This document shows, one piece after another, positions 1 through 7,017 of a DNA stretch of 39,781 nucleotides (its first letter is position 1; each line of letters begins with the position of its first letter). The translations under genes were made by a program, and so were the position numbers. The notes below the pieces were generated by a model that worked only from the letters and a program-made list of their open reading frames with translations, was not told the origin of the DNA and ran no database searches. The DNA is taken from NCBI GenBank assembly GCA_949289855.1, contig CASEPS010000016.1, positions 1-39,781 on the forward strand. Direction: 5' to 3'. The DNA comes from an uncultured Erysipelotrichaceae bacterium. GTDB lineage: Bacteria; Bacillota_I; Bacilli_A; Erysipelotrichales; Erysipelotrichaceae.

Positions 1-29
1 ATCAATAATTTTACATTTGATATATGAAA

Positions 30-82
30 TACCGGGTCCGGAGCAATTCATCCCACCACCTATAGAGGTGGGGGATTTCTTG
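30..82 (+). mobile_element. Possible right end of an IS200/IS605-type element (tnpB/omega-RNA 3' end)
   Basis: A hairpin pairs CCCACC (52-57) with GGTGGG (67-72) and is followed by GGATTTCTTGCC. This resembles the subterminal hairpin and tail at the right end of IS200/IS605 elements that carry tnpB. Only this end is in the window; any tnpB would lie upstream of base 1. The resemblance is from memory of the family, not from a search, and the hairpin could simply be a terminator of an upstream gene. Confidence 0.4.
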
Positions 83-120
83 CCTGTTATGTGTTAAAAC
101 TGACTATTAAGAAGAAAGAC

Positions 121-152
121 GTCTCATACTTTAGCGGTGTGAGATGTTTTTT
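121..152. terminator. Probable bidirectional terminator
   Basis: GTCTCATAC (121-129) pairs with GTGTGAGAT (137-145) around the loop TTTAGCG, with one G-T wobble in the stem. A T-run follows on the plus strand (147-152), and the minus-strand side continues into GTCTTTCTTC. It sits directly at the stop codon of the minus-strand gene and could end transcripts from either side. Confidence 0.55.
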
Positions 153-591
153 AGTCGATGTATTCCAGAAAGAATATACCTTCCGCAAGGTTGATGAATG
201 TTTCATCATCTTTCAATGTATATGCTTTGTCCTTCCACCAGACTGTTTCATTGTTGGCGGAAACGGTGTATGTTTCTTCATCATAGGTGAAATACGAAAT
301 GGTGATGAGGGGTGCTTCACTTGTATCTGCTTTTTTCAAAGGAACATATTTGAGAAAGTTTGTGAGGTTCAGGGCAAGTTCTTTGTTTTTGTCATCATCA
401 AATGTTCTGACTGTCTCAGTGAGAGACGGATAAGAGATGGAAACAGATTCCACCTCTTTTTCATCTGGTACACCCCATAACCACATACCTTCTGTCAGTA
501 TGTGCAGAACGAAATAGAAAAGGGTATAGATGGTGATAGTCACGATGAGCTCCCGGATATGTCTGATGATTTTACTTTTCCTGTCTTCCAT
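151..591 (-). CDS. Hypothetical single-pass membrane protein, 146 aa
   Basis: I do not recognise a family. The protein starts with about 13 charged residues (MEDRKSKIIRHIREL), followed by one hydrophobic segment at about residues 14-35. A soluble, acidic domain of about 110 residues follows, rich in beta-forming residues and presumably outside the cell. It ends near a terminator at 121-152 and is divergent from the LysR gene at 708. No clear Shine-Dalgarno precedes the ATG at 591. A possible promoter places the transcription start almost at the ATG, so the message may be leaderless. Membrane anchoring is read from the sequence; function is unknown. Confidence 0.6.
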   Translation of the reverse strand: MEDRKSKIIRHIRELIVTITIYTLFYFVLHILTEGMWLWGVPDEKEVESVSISYPSLTETVRTFDDDKNKELALNLTNFLKYVPLKKADTSEAPLITISYFTYDEETYTVSANNETVWWKDKAYTLKDDETFINLAEGIFFLEYID

Positions 592-597
592 GACTTC

Positions 598-626
598 AGT
601 ATAGGTATACTCTGATTGGAAAACAA
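598..626 (-). promoter_or_regulatory. Possible promoter of the minus-strand membrane protein, with 14-bp palindrome
   Basis: Read on the minus strand, TTGTTT (621-626) and TATACT (598-603) are 17 bp apart. The -10 lies inside the perfect palindrome AGTATAGGTATACT (598-611). A start about 7 nt downstream would fall at the ATG at 591. The palindrome might be an operator for the divergent LysR regulator, but that is inference. Confidence 0.35.
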
Positions 627-661
627 GATTTCCTGTCCTTCAGTAATGTACATTTTCTTTT

Positions 662-692
662 TTGACAGGTTGTGACAAAATAGAAATATATA
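662..692 (+). promoter_or_regulatory. Candidate promoter of the LysR gene
   Basis: A perfect -35 TTGACA lies at 662-667. The best -10 choices are AATATA (685-690, 17-bp spacer) or TATATA (687-692, 19-bp spacer). It is 16-25 bp ahead of the ATG at 708, giving a very short leader. Confidence 0.45.
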
Positions 693-707
693 GAAACGGA
701 AAAGAAG

Positions 708-1604
708 ATGTTATTACGACAAATAGAGTATTTTCAGGCAATTGTGCGCTGTGGTTCTTTTACAGAAGCTGCAGAGGAATGCCATATTTCACAATCTGCT
801 ATTTCCCAGCAGATGAAACAGATGGAAGATGAACTTGGTTTTTCTCTTCTTGAACGTGGAAAGAGACGGTTTACGCTTACAGAAGCAGGGAAGCTTTTTT
901 ATGAGCGGAGTCTTAAGGTTTCCAGGGAACTGGACAGGATGATACAGGATTGCTGGAATGTGGCCAGACACGATAAGGCTGTATTGAGACTGGCATGGCT
1001 CAAGGAGTATGAAGGCAGTGAATTCATGATTGCGACTGGTGAGTTTGCACGCCGCTATCCCCAGGTGGATATCCGGGTGCGCACTGGCACACATGAAGAA
1101 ATCCATGAATGGCTTCGCAATGAGGAAATTGATCTTGCCCTCAACGACCAGAGACGGGCTTTTTCCAATGAGTACAACAATCTGATTCTTACCGAAAAAC
1201 CTTGTTTTGTGGAAACGCAAAGAGAAAGTGTTATTGGCAATGAGAAATCCATTGAAGTAATGGATTTGAAAGAAGAGACACTGATTGTTGTGACAAATGA
1301 TATGCAGGAAGAAAATGACCGGCGGTTTTATGAAGATTATTATGGTTTTAAGGGGAAATTCCTTTTTGCCAACAGCCTTGAAGAGGCAAAGCTTATGGCA
1401 CTTGCCGGAAAGGGTGTTTTGATCATTGAAGGTGGCAGATGCAATCCTGCCCTTTGTGATACCCTTGCCTGCATTCCGTTATACAGGGATGGAAAGCGTA
1501 TCAGTAAGAGGTATTGCGCATTCTGGAAGAAAGATAATTCCGGCTATTATGTAGAAGAGTTTGCGGATATTCTGAAAGGACAGTTTGGAAAAGAAAATGA
1601 TTGA
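708..1604 (+). CDS. LysR-family transcriptional regulator
   Basis: 298 residues, the usual LysR length. Residues 1-60 form the winged helix-turn-helix, including FTEAAEECHISQSAISQQMK and the typical LLERGKRRFTLTEAG wing. The remainder (about 90-295) is the periplasmic-binding-like effector domain, with runs such as EEIDLALNDQR and LMALAGKGVLIIEGG that are typical of it. The methyltransferase start codon (1597) lies inside its last codons, so the two are probably co-transcribed and translationally coupled. The divergent small membrane protein gene is a possible target. The effector cannot be told from sequence. Confidence 0.9.
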   Translation: MLLRQIEYFQAIVRCGSFTEAAEECHISQSAISQQMKQMEDELGFSLLERGKRRFTLTEAGKLFYERSLKVSRELDRMIQDCWNVARHDKAVLRLAWLKEYEGSEFMIATGEFARRYPQVDIRVRTGTHEEIHEWLRNEEIDLALNDQRRAFSNEYNNLILTEKPCFVETQRESVIGNEKSIEVMDLKEETLIVVTNDMQEENDRRFYEDYYGFKGKFLFANSLEEAKLMALAGKGVLIIEGGRCNPALCDTLACIPLYRDGKRISKRYCAFWKKDNSGYYVEEFADILKGQFGKEND

Positions 1605-2214
1605 TGACAAACAGTTTGATCTTTGGGCGGATGGCTATGACAAAGCTGTGTCTGTTTCGGATGAAGAAAATACATATCCTTTTGCCGGTTACAGAAAAGT
1701 GCTGGGCTATATTTATGAGATGGTGATGAAAAAACCAGGTGCAGATGTGCTGGATATTGGTTTTGGAACGGGTGTATTGACCACAAAGCTGTATGAACAT
1801 GGCTTTACCATCTATGGACAGGATTTTTCGAAACGGATGATAGAACTGGCACAGGAGAAAATGCCGGATGCCCATTTATACCAGGGAGATTTTTCCAAAG
1901 GACTTTGTGAACCGTTGCGACAGCAGAAATATGATTTCATCATCGCTACATATGCCCTGCATCATCTTCTGGATGAAGAGAAAAAGGAGTTTCTTCCTGC
2001 GTTGCGTGACCTGCTAAAAGAAAATGGCAGAATCCTCATCGGAGATGTTGCTTTTGAAACAGGAAATGATCTTGAAAAGGTGAGACATGAAGCAGGGAAA
2101 GGATGGGATGAGGAAGAATGCTATTTTGTTATTGAGGAATGGAAAGAAGTAGTCCCCAATCTTTCCTTTGTGAAGTTGTCTGATTGTGCCGGTGTGCTGT
2201 GCATTGGTAAATAA
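1597..2214 (+). CDS. Class I SAM-dependent methyltransferase (YrrT-like)
   Basis: 205 residues from the ATG at 1597, which follows the purine-rich GGAAAAG; an upstream in-frame TTG at 1585 is less likely. Motif I of the Rossmann fold is VLDIGFGTG, followed by the acidic strand end at YGQDFS, and ATYALHHLLDEE as the motif IV/post-IV region. The overall pattern (FDLWADGYDKAV at the N-terminus) resembles small AdoMet-dependent methyltransferases such as Bacillus YrrT. The substrate is unknown. It overlaps the end of the LysR gene by 8 bases and is followed by a terminator. Confidence 0.85.
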   Translation: MIDDKQFDLWADGYDKAVSVSDEENTYPFAGYRKVLGYIYEMVMKKPGADVLDIGFGTGVLTTKLYEHGFTIYGQDFSKRMIELAQEKMPDAHLYQGDFSKGLCEPLRQQKYDFIIATYALHHLLDEEKKEFLPALRDLLKENGRILIGDVAFETGNDLEKVRHEAGKGWDEEECYFVIEEWKEVVPNLSFVKLSDCAGVLCIGK

Positions 2215-2218
2215 GCTG

Positions 2219-2250
2219 ACAGTTGTCTTTGTGGACAACTGTTTTCATTT
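2219..2250 (+). terminator. Intrinsic terminator after the methyltransferase
   Basis: ACAGTTGTC (2219-2227) pairs with GACAACTGT (2234-2242) around TTTGTG, followed by TTTTCATTTT. It closes the LysR-methyltransferase unit. Confidence 0.8.
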
Positions 2251-2290
2251 TGGATTTTACATTATTTTAACGTTGGCTTGAAATTGCTTC

Positions 2291-2319
2291 TTTGCTTATG
2301 TGGTGAAAGGGTTTACAAT
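2291..2319 (+). promoter_or_regulatory. Candidate galK promoter with overlapping cre-like (CcpA) site
   Basis: TGAAAGGGTTTACA at 2304-2317 matches the Gram-positive cre consensus TGWAARCGYTWNCA at every position except the central C. It overlaps a possible -10 TACAAT (2314-2319), with a weak -35 TTTGCT at 2291-2296. A repressor bound here would block initiation, which fits carbon catabolite repression of galactose genes. The promoter boxes themselves are weak. Confidence 0.45.
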
Positions 2320-2378
2320 GAAAACAGGTATTGTCCGGTTTTTTCAAGCCGGGAGGGATTAGAAACGAAGGTAAACAA

Positions 2379-3656
2379 ATGAAAACAACAATTGAATTAA
2401 AAGAGCTTTTCTCCAGTGGAACAAATGATGAACTGCTGAAGGATATTTACGTTGATGAGGCATTGCTTGATTATCAGAGAAAGCGTTATGTGGACGCAAT
2501 TTCCCGTTATGAAGAGCTTTATGGTACTGGTGAAGTAGGGATTTATAGTGCACCAGGACGCAGTGAAATCGGTGGAAACCATACCGATCATCAGAATGGT
2601 GAAGTGCTTGCGGCATCTATCAATCTGGATGCCATTGGCATTGTTGGCAAACTGGATGGCGTTGTAAAGGTAGTTTCCGGTGATGCAGAAGAGATTGTGA
2701 TAGATCTCAATGATCTTGCTGTAAAGGAAGAAGAAAAGGAGACAACAAAGTCTTTGATCAAAGGCGTGCTCGCGGGTATCAAAGAGCGTGGTGGAAAGAT
2801 CGGTGGCTTTAATGCCTATATCACAAGTGATGTGCTGATTGGCGCAGGACTTTCTTCTTCGGCTGCTTTTGAGACGATCATCGGAACGATTATTTCCGGT
2901 CTTTACAATGACATGAAGATTTCTGCAGTGGATATTGCAATGATTGGCCAGTATGCAGAGAATGTATATTTTGGCAAGCCTTGTGGACTGATGGACCAGA
3001 CCGCAAGTTCTGTAGGCAACCTCGTACATATTGATTTTGCGGATAAGACTGATCCAAAGATTGAAGTTGTTTCCTGTGATCTTGAAAAGTATGGTTACAG
3101 TCTGTGCATTACAGATACAAAGGGTTCCCATGCGGATCTTACAGAAGACTATGCGGCAGTGCCAAAGGAAATGCGTGCTGCTGCTGCAGTATTTGGCAAG
3201 GAAGTACTGCATGATGTGACGCTTGAAGACCTGCTTGAAAAGTCTGCAGAAGTACGTGAAAAGTGTGGAGATCGTGCATTGCTGCGTGCTATTCATTTTG
3301 TGACAGAAAATCCAAGAGTGCGGGAAGAGGTTGCAGCATTAAAAGCAGGAGACTTCCCGACATTCCTGCGTACAGTAAAGGCTTCTGGAGATTCTTCTTT
3401 CAAATATCTGCAGAATGTATATACAAATCATGATGTACAGCATCAGAATGTTTCCATTGCCCTGGCTGTCAGTGAAGCAGTTCTAGGTGACAACGGTGTA
3501 TGCCGTGTACATGGTGGCGGTTTTGCCGGAACTATCCAGGCTTTTGTCAAGAAGGAAGCAGTAGCTGAATATAAGAAGGTTATGGATCAGACTTTTGGTG
3601 AAGGTGCCTGCAGTGTGCTGCAGATCCGTAAGTATGGCGGCATGAAAGTTCTATAA
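2379..3656 (+). CDS. galK: Galactokinase
   Basis: Phosphorylates galactose at C1 with ATP, the first committed Leloir step, in the cytoplasm. From the ATG at 2379 the protein has 425 residues; GAAGG (2367-2371) is a good ribosome site and an upstream in-frame start at 2331 is rejected. The galactokinase signature is PGRSEIGGNHTDHQNGEVLA, and the GHMP ATP motif is IGAGLSSSAAFE. A C-terminal GGFAGTIQAF supplies the third GHMP motif. It is longer than E. coli GalK (about 382), as in several Firmicutes. galT follows 19 bp downstream, so the pair is an operon. Confidence 0.96.
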   Translation: MKTTIELKELFSSGTNDELLKDIYVDEALLDYQRKRYVDAISRYEELYGTGEVGIYSAPGRSEIGGNHTDHQNGEVLAASINLDAIGIVGKLDGVVKVVSGDAEEIVIDLNDLAVKEEEKETTKSLIKGVLAGIKERGGKIGGFNAYITSDVLIGAGLSSSAAFETIIGTIISGLYNDMKISAVDIAMIGQYAENVYFGKPCGLMDQTASSVGNLVHIDFADKTDPKIEVVSCDLEKYGYSLCITDTKGSHADLTEDYAAVPKEMRAAAAVFGKEVLHDVTLEDLLEKSAEVREKCGDRALLRAIHFVTENPRVREEVAALKAGDFPTFLRTVKASGDSSFKYLQNVYTNHDVQHQNVSIALAVSEAVLGDNGVCRVHGGGFAGTIQAFVKKEAVAEYKKVMDQTFGEGACSVLQIRKYGGMKVL

Positions 3657-3675
3657 GAACCGGTCGAAGGAAAGT

Positions 3676-5193
3676 GTGAGATACATGGAAAATACAAGAG
3701 ATATCAACAGTCTGATTACAGAGCTTGTTGCCTATGGAAAGGCAAACGGGCTTGTAGAAGTGGCAGATGAAGTTTTTGTGACCAATCAGCTGCTTTCTCT
3801 GTTTGCATTGAATGAATATGAAAAGGCAGAGGATGTCACAGAGGTGCGTGCACTTCATGAGATTCTTGAAGATCTGCTGCAGTATGCGGTTGACCATAAG
3901 ATTCTTGAGGATGATACCATCACTGCAAAGGATCTCTTTGATACAAAGATCATGGGTCTTCTGACTCCACCTCCATCTGTGGTACAAAGAAGATTCAAAG
4001 AATTGTATGCTGAGTCTCCAAAGGCGGCTACAGATGCTTACTATGCTTTCAGCAAAGCAACAAACTATATCCGTTGTGACCGTGTTGCAAAGGATGAGAA
4101 GTGGGTGACCGATACAGAGTATGGTCCGATTGATATCACCATCAATCTTTCCAAACCGGAAAAGGATCCACGGGACATCGCAAAGGCCGGACAGGCAAAG
4201 AAGAGCGGTTATCCAAGTTGCCTTTTGTGCCGGGAGAATGAAGGCTATGCAGGACATTATGGACATCCGGCAAGGCAGAACCACCGTATTGTGCCACTTG
4301 TGCTGAATGGGGAAGACTATTATCTGCAGTATTCTCCTTATGTTTATTACAATGAGCACTGCATCATCTTCAATAAGAAACATATTCCGATGAAGATAGA
4401 CAAGGCTGCGTTTGTGAAGCTGCTGGATTTCGTCAGACAATTTCCACATTACACAGCTGGTTCAAATGCAGATCTGCCAATTGTTGGTGGTTCTATCCTG
4501 AGTCATGATCATTTCCAGGGAGGAAATTATGTCTTTGCGATGGCCAAAGCACCGTATGAGAAATACTTTACAATGGCTGACTATCCGGATGTGACAGCAG
4601 GTATCGTCCGCTGGCCGATGTCCGTCATCCGTCTGCAGGGAAAAGATGCAGCGCATATTGCGGATGCGGCAGACCATATTCTCACGACATGGAGAGGATA
4701 TACGGATGAGGAGGCATTCATCTATAGTGAAACGGATGGTGTGCCACACAACACTATTACGCCGATTGCGCGCAGAAGAGATGAGCTCTATGAATTAGAC
4801 CTCGTATTGCGTAACAACATTACGACAGAAGAACATCCGATGGGTGTTTATCATCCACACGCTCAATATCACCATATCAAGAAGGAGAACATCGGCCTGA
4901 TTGAAGTTATGGGACTTGCTGTTCTTCCAGCAAGACTGAAGAAGGAAATGGCACTTCTTGAGGAGGCTGTGCTGAAGGGTGCAGATCTTCGTAAGGATGA
5001 AGTGCTTGCAAAACATGCGGACTGGGCACAGGCATGGATGAAGCAGTATACGGTAACACCTGAAAACATTCATTCAATCGTCCAGGACGAGATTGGTAAG
5101 GTATTTGCAAAGGTGCTTGAATGTGCTGGTGTCTATAAGCGTACAGAAGAAGGTATGGCAGCCTTTGACCGGTTTATCAAAGCAATACAGTAA
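3676..5193 (+). CDS. galT: UDP-glucose-hexose-1-phosphate uridylyltransferase (Firmicutes type)
   Basis: Exchanges galactose-1-phosphate for glucose-1-phosphate on UDP-glucose. About 505 residues, the long Firmicutes GalT form rather than the 350-residue E. coli type. The family's conserved stretches are visible, such as GVYHPHAQYHHIKKENIGLI with its HPH motif and VGGSILSHDHFQGG. The start is ambiguous: GTG at 3676 lies 4 nt after AAGGA, while ATG at 3685 lies 13 nt after it. No galE is in the window, so UDP-galactose epimerase must be elsewhere. Confidence 0.95.
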   Translation: MRYMENTRDINSLITELVAYGKANGLVEVADEVFVTNQLLSLFALNEYEKAEDVTEVRALHEILEDLLQYAVDHKILEDDTITAKDLFDTKIMGLLTPPPSVVQRRFKELYAESPKAATDAYYAFSKATNYIRCDRVAKDEKWVTDTEYGPIDITINLSKPEKDPRDIAKAGQAKKSGYPSCLLCRENEGYAGHYGHPARQNHRIVPLVLNGEDYYLQYSPYVYYNEHCIIFNKKHIPMKIDKAAFVKLLDFVRQFPHYTAGSNADLPIVGGSILSHDHFQGGNYVFAMAKAPYEKYFTMADYPDVTAGIVRWPMSVIRLQGKDAAHIADAADHILTTWRGYTDEEAFIYSETDGVPHNTITPIARRRDELYELDLVLRNNITTEEHPMGVYHPHAQYHHIKKENIGLIEVMGLAVLPARLKKEMALLEEAVLKGADLRKDEVLAKHADWAQAWMKQYTVTPENIHSIVQDEIGKVFAKVLECAGVYKRTEEGMAAFDRFIKAIQ

Positions 5194-5203
5194 CACATAG
5201 GAT

Positions 5204-5238
5204 ATGGGCAGTCCTGAATGCAGGTCTGCCCATTTTCT
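5204..5238 (+). terminator. Intrinsic terminator after galKT
   Basis: ATGGGCAG (5204-5211) pairs exactly with CTGCCCAT (5226-5233), followed by TTTTCTG. The rest of the gap up to about 5555 holds no gene I can support. Confidence 0.75.
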
Positions 5239-5558
5239 GTATCTCCTGTATGGTAGGCGGCAGGTGGAATTGCACGTAAGAAATGGAGTGGATTGAAATA
5301 GTTTGTGTGTCTTCAGACAGAAAGTTGTTGTCGCTGTCATAATGTGCCGGACAGATAATGCGTAGCGTCAGATGAAATTCTATAGTACTTCAATGGATTT
5401 GCAGGTTGATTTTTGTGATAGTAATCATTTATTTTGATGATCCACAATTCATGACATAGCAGAGCTAAAAAGAAAACTGTGTGGTTTATTGGACTGTATT
5501 GGAACATTTATGTTAAAAACCAGTAAAATTTCCGGAACATAATTATAAAAAAATGATA

Positions 5559-5615
5559 AGAAAACGGTTTCATTATTCTTTGAAAGCGCTATAATGTTCA
5601 TAGACGAAAACCGTT
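5559..5615 (+). promoter_or_regulatory. mgl promoter with two cre-like sites and a flanking inverted repeat
   Basis: A perfect -10 TATAAT lies at 5590-5595 with a weak -35 TTTCAT (5568-5573). Two cre-like boxes overlap it: AGAAAACGGTTTCA (5559-5572, 12 of 14 to consensus) on the -35 and TGAAAGCGCTATAA (5581-5594, 13 of 14) on the -10. They are 22 bp apart centre to centre, about two helical turns. An inverted repeat, AACGGTTT (5563-5570) and AAACCGTT (5608-5615), brackets the promoter. CcpA, a GalR/LacI-type repressor, or both could bind here. Confidence 0.6.
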
Positions 5616-5648
5616 ATTATTAGATATTAGGAGGGAAAAAACGGGTTT

Positions 5649-6923
5649 ATGAAAAAGAGAATTTTATCACTCACTTTGGCAGCATTAATGCCACTTTCGC
5701 TTGCTGCATGCGGCGGAGGCGGAGATGCTACCAGCACTGCAGGAACTACTGGAGGCGAAACAGTAGCGAATGCAGACAAGCCGTTGGTATGGTTCAATCG
5801 TCAGCCATCCAACAGCTCCACTGGCGAACTGGACATGACAGCTCTGAACTTCAACGAAAACACTTACTATGTAGGTTTCGATGCAAACCAGGGTGCTGAA
5901 CTTCAGGGTACAATGATCAGAGACTACATCGAAGCAAACATCGATTCTATCGACCGTAATGGTGACGGTGTCATCGGTTATGTTCTCGCAGTTGGTGATA
6001 TCGGTCACAACGACTCCATCGCACGTACAAGAGGTGTTCGTTCCGCTCTTGGAACAGCAGTAGAAGTTGATGGTGCTATCGACAGTACACCTGTTGGTAC
6101 AAACACAGATGGTTCTTCCAAGAATGTTCAGGATGGTACTCTTGAAATTGGTGGAAAGACATACAAAGTCCGTGAACTTGCTTCTCAGGAAATGAAGAAC
6201 TCTGCAGGTGCTACATGGGATGCGGCTACAGCTGGTAACGCAATCAGCACATGGTCTGCTTCCTTCGGTGACGAAATCGATATCGTAGCATCCAACAACG
6301 ATGGTATGGGCATGGCAATGTTCAACAGCTGGTCCAAAGAAGAAGGTGTTCCTACATTCGGTTATGATGCTAACAGCGATGCTGTAGCAGCTATCGCTGA
6401 AGGTTACGGCGGAACAATCAGCCAGCACGCTGACGTTCAGGCTTACCTCACACTCCGTGTACTTCGTAACGCTCTTGATGGTGTAGATATCGACACAGGT
6501 ATCGGCACAGAAGATGATGCAGGCAATGTTCTCACATCTGATGTTTACACATACAATGCTGATGAACGTTCTTACTATGCATTGAACGTAGCAGTTACTG
6601 CTGAAAACTATGAAGACTTCCTTGATTCTACAGTTGTTTGGGAACCTGTTTCCAACCAGCTCAATGCTGAAGTTCATCCAACAAAGAAAGTATGGCTGAA
6701 CATCTATAACGCTGCTGATAACTTCCTCAGTGCTACATATCAGCCACTCCTTCAGAAATACGATGATCTTCTGAACCTTGATGTTGAATACATCGGTGGC
6801 GATGGACAGACAGAGTCCAACATCACAAACCGTCTCGGCAACCCGAGCCAGTATGATGCATTCGCAATCAACATGGTTAAGACAGATAACGCAGCTTCCT
6901 ACACAGCACTGCTTAACCAATAA
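5649..6923 (+). CDS. mglB: Galactose-binding lipoprotein of an ABC importer, apparently circularly permuted MglB
   Basis: 424 residues; signal peptide with lipobox LAAC and lipidated Cys21. The mature part begins KPLVWFNRQPS, matching the middle of E. coli MglB (VPVVFFNKEPS), then follows the usual order: the EF-hand-like calcium loop DRNGDGVIG (102-110), GHNDSIART (H120, D122, R126), W190, SNND (215-218), FGYD (237-240). The segment normally at the N-terminus comes last: WLNIYNAADNF (349-359) and FAINMV (405-410). Counterparts of nearly all sugar-contact residues are present, with Q259 in place of one Asn. There is also an insertion of about 40 residues before W190. AGGAGGG (5629-5635) is 13 nt from the ATG, a long spacing. 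Confidence 0.88.
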   Translation: MKKRILSLTLAALMPLSLAACGGGGDATSTAGTTGGETVANADKPLVWFNRQPSNSSTGELDMTALNFNENTYYVGFDANQGAELQGTMIRDYIEANIDSIDRNGDGVIGYVLAVGDIGHNDSIARTRGVRSALGTAVEVDGAIDSTPVGTNTDGSSKNVQDGTLEIGGKTYKVRELASQEMKNSAGATWDAATAGNAISTWSASFGDEIDIVASNNDGMGMAMFNSWSKEEGVPTFGYDANSDAVAAIAEGYGGTISQHADVQAYLTLRVLRNALDGVDIDTGIGTEDDAGNVLTSDVYTYNADERSYYALNVAVTAENYEDFLDSTVVWEPVSNQLNAEVHPTKKVWLNIYNAADNFLSATYQPLLQKYDDLLNLDVEYIGGDGQTESNITNRLGNPSQYDAFAINMVKTDNAASYTALLNQ

Positions 6924-6930
6924 TCAATAA

Positions 6931-6978
6931 CTGAACGGATTATTTAGGGAGAAGAAATTCTCCCTAAATATCGTTCAG
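6931..6978 (+). promoter_or_regulatory. Long stem-loop between mglB and mglA
   Basis: CTGAACG (6931-6937) pairs with CGTTCAG (6972-6978), and TATTTAGGGAG (6941-6951) pairs with CTCCCTAAATA (6960-6970), giving about 18 base pairs with a small internal loop. No T-run follows. Such hairpins after binding-protein genes typically protect the upstream mRNA or cause partial termination, so that the binding protein is made in excess over MglA and MglC. Confidence 0.75.
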
Positions 6979-7017
6979 AGACTATTTCTCTAAACTATAG
7001 ATACAGGAGTAAAGATA

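Noticed and set aside
2397-3296. 299-codon minus-strand open frame opposite galK
   Set aside because: Complement of galK codons; composition implausible and no family motif.
5685-6920. 411-codon open frame on the minus strand opposite mglB
   Set aside because: Its product is cysteine- and isoleucine-rich without motifs, has no ribosome site, and is explained by the biased codon use of mglB.
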